Counted from the stretch's first letter, positions 50,901 to 59,539 are shown. The stretch: DNA of 64,000 bases from CAVTWJ01 sp963849485 (GCA_963849485.1 CAWKIF010000156.1:6409-70408), one strand, 5' to 3'. The notes: generated by a model from the letters alone, not told the origin. Program-made: numbers and translations.

Positions 50901-52202
50901 TTATCCTATTTGGCTCATGGCCGTGACGGGTTTCATCCGGGCGGCTCTGAACGAGGGTATCAGCGAAATCAACGTGCAACAAAGCGTAATCACCAGGGCC
51001 CCCCCGATAACTCTCGCCGGTTCCAGCTCGAAGCGGAGGGTGGAAGACATGGTGAAAAACTGCGCCCCTTCGGGCACCGGCAGGCGCAGGACGTCCAAAA
51101 AGAGCGCCCCCAGGCAGCCCAGGCAGGCCCCCGCAGCCGTTCCCATGGTCCCCAGGAAGAAGGCCTCCAGCACGAACATCAACATCACCGAATAGCGCTG
51201 CATGCCGATGGCGCGAAGCGTCCCGATCTCCCGGGTGCGCTCGCGGATGGCAATCCAGAGGGTGTTCATGATTCCGACGGCGATGATGACCAGGAGCACA
51301 GAGGTCAGTAGGAAGCTCAAGCCGTCGATAGCCTTGAGGGTCCAGGAGGCGTAGCTGATCTCATCCTCCCAGTTGGTGATATCCAGCTTTTGTCCTGTCC
51401 AGTCTTCCCGGTCCACATCCTGGAACTTCATCCAGAAGGCCTTGCTCGAGTAGTCCATCAGGGTGTAGCCCGCGTCCGTCAGGGCCTTGCGCAGAATCTC
51501 CATGTCTTTCGGGATGCTTTTCATGTTTTTCAGGTAAATCTGGATGACCCCGGTGGTGGTAGCGTTCAGCTGGTAGAGCTGGCAAAGGGTGTCCTGGGGC
51601 ACGAACACGTTCCAGGAGGTCATGAGCCCCATATCTTCCGCCACCCCGCACACCCGCACGTCCACCGTGTTGTTGACGCCCCGGTCGGTCAGCACCGAGA
51701 AAACCATGCTGTCCCCGGTCTTGACCTTAAACTTCTTGGCCTGGCTGGCGAAAATCAGCACGTTGCCCGGCTTGGCCAGGTCGTTCAGGTTGCCTTCCTT
51801 CATTTTCAAGATCTTAGGCAGCCCGGGCTCGTGGGCCAAATCAACCCCCGCGATCCCCACCTGCATGCTGGCGTCCTCGGAAACCAGTCGCGCCCAGCCC
51901 CGGCCCCGGGCCGTCACGTAATCCACGTCCGGCAGGGCCTTTTCCACGACCGCCTGGACCTTCTTGTAGTCGGTCACCAGGGGATTGCCCTGGCCCGCGG
52001 TCACCTTGTAAAAACCGCCCACATTGATATGGCCGGTGGAGACGGTGGTCGCGGCATCCAGCATGGTCTTCTTGACCCCCGAGGAAAGGCATCCCAGGAA
52101 GACCAGAAGGGCCGTCACCCCGGCGATTGCCCCGCCCAAGAGGAGCGTCCGGCGCCGGTGGGTCAAGAGGTTGCGGAATGCGATGAGCAGTAGTTGTTTC
52201 AT
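50901..52202 (-). CDS. FtsX/MacB-type ABC transporter permease
   Basis: 433 residues from ATG 52202. The layout is typical: QLLLIAFRNLLTHRRRTLLLGGAIAG (coupling helix and first membrane helix), a periplasmic domain of about 230 residues, then three helices with TVLLVIIAVGIMNTLWIAIRERTREIGTLRAIGMQRYSVMLMFVLEAFFLG. This type does not move substrate through itself but drives periplasmic work, as LolCE and MacB do. It follows the larger permease, with a repeat element in between. Confidence 0.87.
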   Translation of the reverse strand: MKQLLLIAFRNLLTHRRRTLLLGGAIAGVTALLVFLGCLSSGVKKTMLDAATTVSTGHINVGGFYKVTAGQGNPLVTDYKKVQAVVEKALPDVDYVTARGRGWARLVSEDASMQVGIAGVDLAHEPGLPKILKMKEGNLNDLAKPGNVLIFASQAKKFKVKTGDSMVFSVLTDRGVNNTVDVRVCGVAEDMGLMTSWNVFVPQDTLCQLYQLNATTTGVIQIYLKNMKSIPKDMEILRKALTDAGYTLMDYSSKAFWMKFQDVDREDWTGQKLDITNWEDEISYASWTLKAIDGLSFLLTSVLLVIIAVGIMNTLWIAIRERTREIGTLRAIGMQRYSVMLMFVLEAFFLGTMGTAAGACLGCLGALFLDVLRLPVPEGAQFFTMSSTLRFELEPARVIGGALVITLCCTLISLIPSFRAARMKPVTAMSQIG

Positions 52203-52205
52203 TTC

Positions 52206-52382
52206 AAACCACCAAAGGCAAACCAACTTCCAACACAAAGGCACGAAGGCACCAAGAAAGAAAATATATTTCCGTTTAAAAAGGCTCTTTCAAATATTTC
52301 AATTTCATTCTTTGGGCTAAATGGTTTCAACCATACTTTTCTTACTTTGAGTCTTTGTGTCTTCGTGTTGGACTTGGATTGT
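52206..52382. repeat. 8-nt-periodic inverted repeat, CCAAC type
   Basis: Left arm (52206-52264) contains CCAACTTCCAACACAAAG, GCACGAAG and GCACCAAGAAAG. Right arm (52338-52381) contains CTTTGAGTCTTTGTGTCTTC followed by GTGTTGGACTTGG. Loop about 73 bp. It separates the two permease genes. Confidence 0.75.
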
Positions 52383-52390
52383 TTTTTCAT

Positions 52391-54469
52391 TTAATCCTCC
52401 GAGGCCATGGCTTGAATGGGCGACACCTGCGTCGCCATCACCGCCGGGTAAAGGGCAGAAAGGGTGGTCACCCCCAGCACCACGAAAAAGGCTCCGACCA
52501 GGCTGCCCGCGCTCAGGCCGGGGAAAAGACGGGGGCCTGAAAAAAAGAAATACAGGAATTCGTTGCCCGCGGGCACACCCGAGTGCCCCAGGAGCATCAC
52601 CAAGCCGCTTCCTAATGCCGCCCCGACGGTGCCAAAAACCCAGCCTAAGACCATGGTCTCCGTCAGCACCATGGCCAGCACGAAGCTTTTCCTCGCCCCG
52701 ATCGCCCGCATGGTGCCGATTTCCCTGACCCTCTGCAGGGTGGCCATCACGACCGCGTTGTTGATGATGACCAGGGCCACCACGAAAATGATGGCGGTGG
52801 CGAAATAGAGGATCATCTTGGCAACGAAAACGAACTGGCCCAGGTTGCCCGAGGCCTTCTGCCAGTCGATGACTTTGAGCCCCAGGTTTTGCTTGTCGGA
52901 GATAGCCTGGAGTTCCTTCATGGTTTGCTTCAGTTGGGAGGGGTCCTTCAACAGGATCGCGGCCCCCATGGCCATGCCCTTGTCGATTTCTTCCTGGCTG
53001 TAGGTCTGGGCGAAGAGGTCGACCCGCTTCACCTTCAGCCCGCCCAACTCGGCCTGGTCGTTGATGGGCTTGGCCTGGGTCGTCTCCACCTCGCTCTTGC
53101 CCCCGAACAGGTCGGCCTCGGCCTGGTCCCGGGGCACATAGGAGGCCCCCGCCGCCTTTTCCAGAGTCTTGGTTTCCGCCAGCTTGTCCGGGGTCACGTA
53201 GCCGTAAAGGTCGCGGAAGCTCATCAGGTCCATCAGGCTCAAGGAACCGGCGACCCCCGATTTTTCCAGGCCCTTGAATTGGAAGGTCCCGTAGATTTTG
53301 AGGTTCACGGCCTCCACATAGCCCGACTTGGTGTAGGTCTTGATGGTCAAGGTGTCGCCCGGGTGGAGGCGGTAAAGCTCGAGCATGGGCGCCATCTGGC
53401 CGTAGAAGAACTTATAGCGGTCTGCGAAATTGGCGTCGTTGGTGTCGAAGAAAAGGGCCAGCAGTTTGGGGATTTCGGTTTCCTTGGAGCCCAGGTAATT
53501 CTGCAACAGGGACACCATTTGGCCGTGGGAAAGGGGGTCCAACTGCAGTTCGATTTCGCGGGTCTGGGCCCGGTTTTGCTTCACCAGCTCCCGCAGGTCC
53601 GGGTCGGAGGAAATTTTCTTGTTCTTTTCCGTCACCGCCTCGTGGATCTGGTCCATGCGGTAGGCGGCCTTGAGCTTGAACTGAGTCTCGTAGACGTATT
53701 TGGAAAGCAGCATGCCCCGGTGCCCCTTGGGCACAGCGGTTCCGTCCACGATCTCGGCGCGGTCGAAGGACTGCATATAGGTGTCCAGGTCCGTCCCCAC
53801 GTAGGAAAGGAAGATCTGGTCGGAGTCGGGGACCAGGTAGGCGATCTTGTTTTCCAAAAATTCCAGGTGGTTCAGGGGGTCCCGGTCGAAGCTTTTCCAA
53901 AAGCTGTCGGAAGCGGCAACAGCCAGGTCCTTGTAGGATTGCGGGTCCACCGCCCCCTTCACCGCGATCCGGTCGATCTTTGACATGTCGGTTTGGATGA
54001 CGGAGACGATCTGCCGCACGTGCGCCTTGAGGCTCTCGATCTTTTCCTTGGGAAGCTTTTTGGTGCCATTCTCGGCGTTACGGAGTTTTTCCAGCACCTG
54101 GTCGATGGTATTGCCGTAGACCACGATGGCGGTGTTGATGCCTTCGGGCACCACCTTCGCCACGTTGGGATGGGTTTCCAGGGGTCCCTTGATCTTTGAA
54201 AAGTCGGGGATGGGGTCGAGATCGGGGATCTGCCAGGTCTCAAAAAGGGCGGGGGTGTCCTTGGACGTTGCCTGGTACACTTGCGCGTTTCCGGCCACCG
54301 ACCCGATGATGCTTCGGCTCATGCCCTTGTCCATGCTGTCCACGAAGGATCCGCCCACGACGAAAAACAAGGTCCCGGCCAAAATGATGAGGCCGATAAC
54401 CACGTTCAGGAAGTGGGAAAAGATATTGCGGAATGAGATTTGAAGAAGAAGCAGGAACCCGCTCATCAA
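52391..54469 (-). CDS. FtsX/LolE-type ABC transporter permease with a large periplasmic domain
   Basis: 692 residues. The first helix lies in SFRNIFSHFLNVVIGLIILAGTLFFVVGGSFVDSM. A periplasmic region of about 480 residues follows, far larger than in LolC/LolE or MacB. The end holds three helices with AIIFVVALVIINNAVVMATLQRVREIGTMRAIGARKSFVLAMVLTETMVLG, the standard FtsX motif. The periplasmic part has many charged and helical stretches. It overlaps the ATPase gene by ATGA. With the 433-residue permease it should form a heterodimer on the ATPase. Confidence 0.87.
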   Translation of the reverse strand: MMSGFLLLLQISFRNIFSHFLNVVIGLIILAGTLFFVVGGSFVDSMDKGMSRSIIGSVAGNAQVYQATSKDTPALFETWQIPDLDPIPDFSKIKGPLETHPNVAKVVPEGINTAIVVYGNTIDQVLEKLRNAENGTKKLPKEKIESLKAHVRQIVSVIQTDMSKIDRIAVKGAVDPQSYKDLAVAASDSFWKSFDRDPLNHLEFLENKIAYLVPDSDQIFLSYVGTDLDTYMQSFDRAEIVDGTAVPKGHRGMLLSKYVYETQFKLKAAYRMDQIHEAVTEKNKKISSDPDLRELVKQNRAQTREIELQLDPLSHGQMVSLLQNYLGSKETEIPKLLALFFDTNDANFADRYKFFYGQMAPMLELYRLHPGDTLTIKTYTKSGYVEAVNLKIYGTFQFKGLEKSGVAGSLSLMDLMSFRDLYGYVTPDKLAETKTLEKAAGASYVPRDQAEADLFGGKSEVETTQAKPINDQAELGGLKVKRVDLFAQTYSQEEIDKGMAMGAAILLKDPSQLKQTMKELQAISDKQNLGLKVIDWQKASGNLGQFVFVAKMILYFATAIIFVVALVIINNAVVMATLQRVREIGTMRAIGARKSFVLAMVLTETMVLGWVFGTVGAALGSGLVMLLGHSGVPAGNEFLYFFFSGPRLFPGLSAGSLVGAFFVVLGVTTLSALYPAVMATQVSPIQAMASED

Positions 54470-55191
54470 TGGGCCCCCGCGCCGACGGCCTTGCCGTTCA
54501 CTATCGTTCCGTCCGCGAGACGAATCACGGAATTGGCGTGCGACATGACCTTGGCGTCGTGGGTGGAAAAGATGAAGGTGGTTTTTTCCACCCGGTTCAT
54601 TTCCTTCATCAAATCGATGATATTTTCGCCCGTCACCGAGTCCAGGTTGGCGGTCGGCTCATCCGCCAAAACGATCTTGGGCCGGGTCACCAGGGCCCGG
54701 GCGATGGCCACCCTTTGCCGCTGCCCGCCGGAGAGCTCGCTGGGCCGGTGCTGGGTGTGCTTGTCCAACCCCACCTTTTCCATCAGCTCGTCCACCCGTT
54801 TGGCCCGTTCTTCTTTCGTGAATTTACGCTGAAGAAGGAGGGGAAACTCCACATTCTGGAACACGCTCAAGACCGGCACTAGGTTGAAGCTTTGGAAGAT
54901 GAAGCCTAGGGTGTTCAGGCGCAGATCAGTCAGCCGGTGGTCGTTCAGGCTTTTGGTATTGTGTCCGTCGATCAGGACGGTTCCCGAGGTAGCCACATCC
55001 ACACAGCCAATCAGGTTCAAAAGGGTGGTTTTTCCTGACCCTGAGGGACCGACGATGGAAAGAAAATCACCCGGGGCCACCGTAAGACTGACCCCCCGAA
55101 GAGCCGGAACCACCACCTTGTCGAGGGGATATTCCTTGTAAACATCCTGGATGGAAACGATGGACGCACCCTTTTCAGTGTTATTCGGCAT
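54466..55191 (-). CDS. LolD/MacB-type ABC transporter ATPase
   Basis: 241 residues from ATG 55191, which has GGGAGAAAG upstream; another frame start at 55284 would add 31 residues. Walker A is GPSGSGKTTLLNLIG, the signature is LSGGQRQRVAIARAL, Walker B is VLADEPTANLD, and the D-loop and H-loop (STHDAKVM) follow. The sequence VYKEYPLDKVVVPALRGVSL is typical of the LolD group, which works with FtsX-type permeases. Confidence 0.92.
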   Translation of the reverse strand: MPNNTEKGASIVSIQDVYKEYPLDKVVVPALRGVSLTVAPGDFLSIVGPSGSGKTTLLNLIGCVDVATSGTVLIDGHNTKSLNDHRLTDLRLNTLGFIFQSFNLVPVLSVFQNVEFPLLLQRKFTKEERAKRVDELMEKVGLDKHTQHRPSELSGGQRQRVAIARALVTRPKIVLADEPTANLDSVTGENIIDLMKEMNRVEKTTFIFSTHDAKVMSHANSVIRLADGTIVNGKAVGAGAH

Positions 55192-55380
55192 TTTCTTTCT
55201 CCCATAAAGGTCAGATTTTTTTGATTTGATTTTCGCCGCCATGCTGGACGGCCCCTGTTTTCGGCGAATGGTTCGTGTCGGCATAAAGTCTCCCCTGTCC
55301 CTGGATAGATCCGCCCAGGGATGTTTTCGTCTATTGATTGGATGGAAATCTAAAGGAGACCTGCGTAAAAACCAAGGGGC

Positions 55381-55403
55381 AATTCATTTCATTCAAATGA
55401 ATT
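55381..55403. promoter_or_regulatory. A+T-rich inverted repeat upstream of the ABC transporter genes
   Basis: AATTCATTT and AAATGAATT form perfect 9-bp arms around CATTC. It lies 190 bp before the ATPase start and 20 bp after the end of the LacI-like gene. Its size and symmetry resemble a repressor operator. The low G+C makes it a poor terminator. Confidence 0.5.
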
Positions 55404-55422
55404 ATTTGCCCTTTTTCATTCC

Positions 55423-56331
55423 TTATTTAGGAAGGGTCTTGGGCGCTCCCGGCTTGGGGGCGGGCGGGGGCGGGGCGGTGGAGCGGCGCACCATCAGCTC
55501 GGGCTCGATGAGGATATGCTGGCGGGCCTTCAAGGGGTCCTGCACGATAGAATCAAGCATCTCCACGGCGATGCGGCCCATTTCGTAAAAGGGCTGGTGG
55601 ATCGTGGTGAGGGGCGGACTGTGCAGGGCGGCCTGGTCGTAGTTATCGAAACCAACAATGGAAAGGTTTCCGGGAATACGAAAACCCATTTCCCCAGCTA
55701 CTTCCATCGCCCCAAAAGCGATCATGTCGCTGGCGCAAACGAGGGCTGTGGGGCGGACAATCTCAGGTAGGGCTAGCAGTTCCGCGGCCCCTTCCTTGCC
55801 GAAATCGTAAGAAAAAACCCCGTGCTTGACCCAATCCAGGTTCTCGACCATCCCCTTCTCGTTCAAGGCTTTCCGGAAACCCTCATAACGGTCCCGGGCG
55901 TTGGAGGAAAGATCGATTTCGCCCCCGAGATAGCCGATGCGGGTATGGCCCAGGTTGATCAAATGCTCAGTGGCTTTTCGGGAACCTTCCAGGTTGTCCA
56001 GATCCACCCAGGAATAGTCATCGCCCGCATCCCGATGGAACAGCAAAACGATGGGAATCTTCACGTTCTTCAAAATCCCCAAATCCTGGTTTCTGGTCCG
56101 GGGGGCCATGATCACCAAGCCGGATAGCTCTTCTTTTTGGAGAAATTCAGGTTCTTTCCCGAGCACGCCCACCACGTTTTTAAGTAGAAGAGGAAATTCC
56201 GACCGGGTGATGCCGTCAATAATGCCGGTGAGGGTTTGTTGGTAATAGGTCTCGGAGAGATGCGGGGAGCATTCCCAGAAGGAGAGCAGGCCCAGGGAAT
56301 GATGGGCTTTGGACTTGTGGTTAGGAGCCAC
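55423..56331 (-). CDS. LacI/GalR-type effector-binding protein lacking the DNA-binding domain
   Basis: 302 residues. The chain begins about ten residues before SLGLLSFWECSPHLSETYYQQTLTGIIDGI, i.e. at the first strand of the periplasmic-binding-protein-like domain. LIINLGHTRIGYLGGE-like, RYEGFRKALNEKG, PTALVCASDMIAFGAMEVAGEMGFRIPGNLSIVGFDNYD and LTTIHQPFYEMGRIAVEML are full LacI hallmarks. The usual 50-60 residue helix-turn-helix and hinge are absent and no such sequence is visible upstream, where a repeat element begins 35 bp away. It may be a stand-alone sugar sensor or a truncated regulator. Confidence 0.8.
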   Translation of the reverse strand: MAPNHKSKAHHSLGLLSFWECSPHLSETYYQQTLTGIIDGITRSEFPLLLKNVVGVLGKEPEFLQKEELSGLVIMAPRTRNQDLGILKNVKIPIVLLFHRDAGDDYSWVDLDNLEGSRKATEHLINLGHTRIGYLGGEIDLSSNARDRYEGFRKALNEKGMVENLDWVKHGVFSYDFGKEGAAELLALPEIVRPTALVCASDMIAFGAMEVAGEMGFRIPGNLSIVGFDNYDQAALHSPPLTTIHQPFYEMGRIAVEMLDSIVQDPLKARQHILIEPELMVRRSTAPPPPAPKPGAPKTLPK

Positions 56332-56365
56332 GGCAAGCCTCCGGTGAAAAGGAGTAAAGATATTA

Positions 56366-56478
56366 TTTCACCACCAAGACACGAAGACACCAAGAACTTC
56401 GTTAAGCTTGGGTTTGAAAACGACGTAATTCTAAACCTTTTCGGTTTTCTTGGTGTCTTTGTGTCTTGGTGGTAAAAA
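56366..56478. repeat. Complete 8-nt-periodic inverted repeat, ACC type
   Basis: Left arm TTTCACCACCAAGACACGAA with GACACCAAGAA (56366-56396) and right arm TTTTCTTGGTGTCTTTGTGT with CTTGGTGGTAAAAA (56445-56478). This is the clearest copy; three ACCAAGAC-like units can be read in each arm. It lies between speE and the LacI-like gene. Confidence 0.85.
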
Positions 56479-56513
56479 TTCGGACTTTTACCTATACGAC
56501 GTAATAACCTTAA

Positions 56514-57413
56514 CTATTTCGTGACGTAATCTTCCATGGCCTCGAATTTGTCGAAGGGTTTCTTGTCGGTGGAGATTCGGCCCCGGGTCTTGAGGACTTG
56601 GAGTTCCTCGTTGGTGGGCTCCACTTTGTAGAGGGAGGGAGTGAAATAATCAAAAGTAACCCCGTGTTTCTTCATTTTCTTGATGTTGGTTTCCATCGTC
56701 CGGATCGAGATGGGAGAGGAGGAAGCCATGCGGTAGGTCCACCCCATGCCAAAGCAGGGCATCTCGACCCGGGCGGTGAGAATATTTGAGAAGACCGAAT
56801 GGAAGGTCTTATAGATGGTGGCGAAGGAATCGGGGAAAAGATAATAGTTGTCGGTATGAATGCCGATCAACCCGCCCCGGTTGATCCGCTTCTTGCAAAG
56901 CTTATAGAACTCCTGGGTGTAAAGCATCTTGGAGGGCCCGTGGGGCTCGGTCAGGTCGATGATAAGCACGTCGTATTTTTCCTTATTCATCTCCATGCGC
57001 TTGCGGGCGTCCTCGTAGATGATCTCAACGCGGGGGTCCTTTAGGCACTTTTCGATCTCAGGGTAATTCTTCCGGCAAAAATCAACCACGCCCTTGTCGA
57101 TCTCGACCATGAGGATGCGTTTCAGGCTCTTGAACTTTACCGCCTCTTCCAGCGCGAAGCAGTCCCCGCCCCCGATCACGCAGATGCTTTTGGGATTGCG
57201 GTGGGCCAAGAGGGGCGCCGAGACCAGGTATTGGTGGTAGCGGTTCTCATCCCCCCGGCTGATCTGGATCTTTCCGTCGAGGAAAAGCAGGGTGCCGAAA
57301 GTGTCGTTCTCAAATATCTCCATCGATTGGTAGGGCGTTTCGCCCTTGTAAAGGGATTGGCCTTTATAAACGTGGCCAAAGGTGTTCGTCGTCCACTCGG
57401 TTTTTAGGTCCAT
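56514..57413 (-). CDS. speE: Spermidine synthase-type aminopropyltransferase
   Basis: 299 residues. YQSMEIFENDTFGTLLFLDGKIQISRGDENRYHQYL is the N-terminal beta domain with the catalytic and substrate residues. SICVIGGGDCFALEEAVKF is the nucleotide-binding glycine motif, and the acidic LIIDLTEPHGPSKMLYTQEF corresponds to the usual TDPxGPA loop, here TEP. It transfers aminopropyl from decarboxylated AdoMet to putrescine or another polyamine. The Asp-to-Glu change in the loop could alter the acceptor. No speD is nearby. Confidence 0.85.
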   Translation of the reverse strand: MDLKTEWTTNTFGHVYKGQSLYKGETPYQSMEIFENDTFGTLLFLDGKIQISRGDENRYHQYLVSAPLLAHRNPKSICVIGGGDCFALEEAVKFKSLKRILMVEIDKGVVDFCRKNYPEIEKCLKDPRVEIIYEDARKRMEMNKEKYDVLIIDLTEPHGPSKMLYTQEFYKLCKKRINRGGLIGIHTDNYYLFPDSFATIYKTFHSVFSNILTARVEMPCFGMGWTYRMASSSPISIRTMETNIKKMKKHGVTFDYFTPSLYKVEPTNEELQVLKTRGRISTDKKPFDKFEAMEDYVTK

Positions 57414-57532
57414 GGGGGGACTCCTGCGTTAGGTTGCCGGGGATTATATAGGAATTTGGAGGAACGGCTTGTAAAAACCTTGGTAACAAAGGGGGAGGGG
57501 GCAATAAAACCTTAGAAAATATAACAAAAAAT

Positions 57533-57651
57533 ATTTCACCGCCAAGACGCCAAGGCGCTAAGAACAACGAAAGGCAATAAAATTGAATAAACCCGAAAAT
57601 TCTTTATGGTATTTGATTTTCTTGGCGAACTTTGCGTCTTGGCGGTGAAAA
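57533..57651. repeat. Complete 8-nt-periodic inverted repeat, GCC type
   Basis: Left arm ATTTCACCGCCAAGACGCCA with AGGCGCTAAGAA (57533-57564) and right arm TTTTCTTGGCGAACTTTGCG with TCTTGGCGGTGAAAA (57617-57651). Both arms carry the GCC/GGC variant, as at 50657-50888. Confidence 0.8.
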
Positions 57652-57682
57652 TTGCCGTTCTTTGGGGTTTTGTTGGAACTTC

Positions 57683-58909
57683 TTAAAATAAATACAGGTC
57701 CATGGACAGCCGGAGGTCAAAACCGGTGTAGTCGATGGCCGCATAGGCCCCGTTGCCTTGTCCCAGGCTCTGGGTGGATTGGACCCCAAGGGTGCCGTTT
57801 CTTAAGACCGCCAGGGCCGAGCTGGTCGACCCTTGGGGGTTGGTGATGTCACCCTGGACTTGGTTGATCTTCGCATAGCGGAACCGGCCTGAAAGCTCTA
57901 GGCCCACTTCGCGGGTTAGAAACCATTCATTGCCGACCCCTAGGGACCACCCCAAAGTGCCGCCGTTGAGCAACCCCTGGATCGGATTGGTTGGGTCTGC
58001 CTGGTAGTAACTGACCTGGGTAAAGTAATAACCCAACCCGCCCGTGACATAGAGGCGGCTTCGCCCGCCGGTGAGATCGCGGTAATAATTCAAATCCAAG
58101 GCGTAGGTATTGGGTGAGACCGATTGGAGAAGTTCCGAGCTGGAGGAAACCACTTGGACCTGGTACCCCTCCCCTCCCAGGTAATCCATCCCTAGGGATA
58201 AGGAATCAGCCTTATCCAAATTCCAGCCCCCTTCCAGGCCCAGCTCCACGCCCGAATTGCGGGCGGAAGCGATCCCCGCCTGGGTTCCGCTTCCGGAGGA
58301 TTGATTCCAGGACTGGGCCCCCGATTCCAGGTCTTGCATGTTGACGAACCCAAAACTGGAATTCAATTTGAGCCAAACCGGAAACCTGGGACTCGGGATT
58401 TTGTAATTGTGATAGGGGCCGTAGGGCATGGCGTAACCGGAGACCTGAGCGATGAGGTCGTAGGAAACCGTGACGGGCGGCTGTTTGTAACGGACATCGG
58501 TTGAATCCTCCAAGGGGCGAAGGGGGATGCCGGAGGAAAGGCTGGGGGAACTCATCAATTGCCGGTAATTGCCCAGGAGGGTGGGGTTATTGGGATGGAT
58601 CTTCAGGCTTTCCCGGTAGGCCCCCAGGGCAGCGTCCTTCTTGCGCATGATGAAATAACAATTGCCAATCATGTGGTAGGTTTTCCAAGAATCCAGGTTC
58701 TCATCGGCGGCCAGGTAAAAATGGTGGAGCGCTTCCTGGTATTGCCCTGATTGGTAAAGTTGGAATGCCGTCTGATATTCCAAGTCGCCGTCTTGGGAGG
58801 GAGCGGCTAAGAGGGGACGGCAAAAGATGCCGGCCATGACAGCCAGGAATAACAAAATACGGAAGTTGGGCTTCAAGAAAACCAAGTCGATCCCTTTCCG
58901 AAAGGTCAT
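57683..58909 (-). CDS. Outer-membrane protein with TPR region and beta-barrel
   Basis: 408 residues from ATG 58909; a TTG 13 codons before is weaker. Signal peptide to about residue 36 (PNFRILLFLAVMAGIFCRPLLAA). Two or three TPR units follow (YQTAFQLYQSGQYQEALHHFYLAADENLDSWKTYHMIGNCYFIMRKKDAALGAYRESLKIHPNNPTLL). From about 145 on comes a strand-rich barrel ending DLRLSMDLYLF with terminal Phe. The plan matches 40753-41976, and the two may be members of one family that joins TPR adaptors to a barrel. Function unknown. Confidence 0.65.
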   Translation of the reverse strand: MTFRKGIDLVFLKPNFRILLFLAVMAGIFCRPLLAAPSQDGDLEYQTAFQLYQSGQYQEALHHFYLAADENLDSWKTYHMIGNCYFIMRKKDAALGAYRESLKIHPNNPTLLGNYRQLMSSPSLSSGIPLRPLEDSTDVRYKQPPVTVSYDLIAQVSGYAMPYGPYHNYKIPSPRFPVWLKLNSSFGFVNMQDLESGAQSWNQSSGSGTQAGIASARNSGVELGLEGGWNLDKADSLSLGMDYLGGEGYQVQVVSSSSELLQSVSPNTYALDLNYYRDLTGGRSRLYVTGGLGYYFTQVSYYQADPTNPIQGLLNGGTLGWSLGVGNEWFLTREVGLELSGRFRYAKINQVQGDITNPQGSTSSALAVLRNGTLGVQSTQSLGQGNGAYAAIDYTGFDLRLSMDLYLF

Positions 58910-59137
58910 ATCACGGATCAATGGGTAGAGTTGATATAGAAGGTTCAATCCATGCCAGCCTTATCATTTTACCCTTATTTATTGGGCCAAAAGATGATTT
59001 ATCAACCCAGGGAAAAAAGGGCTTACGAATTAGTGAGTGATTTCACGAAAAACCCTCATGTTTCACCCTTCCCAATATGGACGGCTTCAAGGCGAAATTA
59101 TTTCAAGGTTTTTTAGGAAGAACAGGGTAAGACCAAG

Positions 59138-59530
59138 CTATCGAGCGGGGGGTTTGCCGTATTGCGCCGTAATGGTGGAATGCATTCCGCCCCTTGTGTT
59201 GAAAAGACCCGTGACCCGACACCATTTGGGCTTGGCTGCGGTCGTAAAGTCCTTCAACATGCGGTTGACTGCGTTCTCATAGAAAATCCCGATATTACGG
59301 TAGGCCAAGATATAGCTTTTCAAGGACTTCAATTCCAAAACGTGTTTCACCGGTTCATATTCCAGGATAATGGTCCCGAAATCGGGCAACCCGGTTTTGG
59401 GGCAGACCGCCGTGTACTCGGGAATCTCGATGCGGATGGTGTAGCTGAAGTACTGGTTCGGAAAAACCTCGATGGCCGGCAGCTTGGTTTTCAGCCCCGA
59501 TTTCGCGTGCGTTTCACTGTAGTCTCCCAT
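59138..59530 (-). CDS. queF: QueF, NADPH-dependent preQ0 reductase (short form)
   Basis: 130 residues. The catalytic cysteine is Cys43 in TAVCPKTGLPDFGTI and Asp50 is the acid. ELKSLKSYILAYRNIGIFYENAVNRMLKD with the glutamate and SLKxYL pattern is the substrate and NADPH region. It reduces 7-cyano-7-deazaguanine to preQ1 in queuosine synthesis. It lies 9 bp after mqnC on the same strand, so it ends the menaquinone gene series, although the pathways are unrelated. Confidence 0.93.
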   Translation of the reverse strand: MGDYSETHAKSGLKTKLPAIEVFPNQYFSYTIRIEIPEYTAVCPKTGLPDFGTIILEYEPVKHVLELKSLKSYILAYRNIGIFYENAVNRMLKDFTTAAKPKWCRVTGLFNTRGGMHSTITAQYGKPPAR

Positions 59531-59539
59531 GAATAATCC

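Noticed and set aside
52889..53983. A 364-codon plus-strand open frame opposite the large permease
   Set aside because: Composition (many His, Gln, Val, Gly) is that of an antisense shadow, and the permease is well supported.
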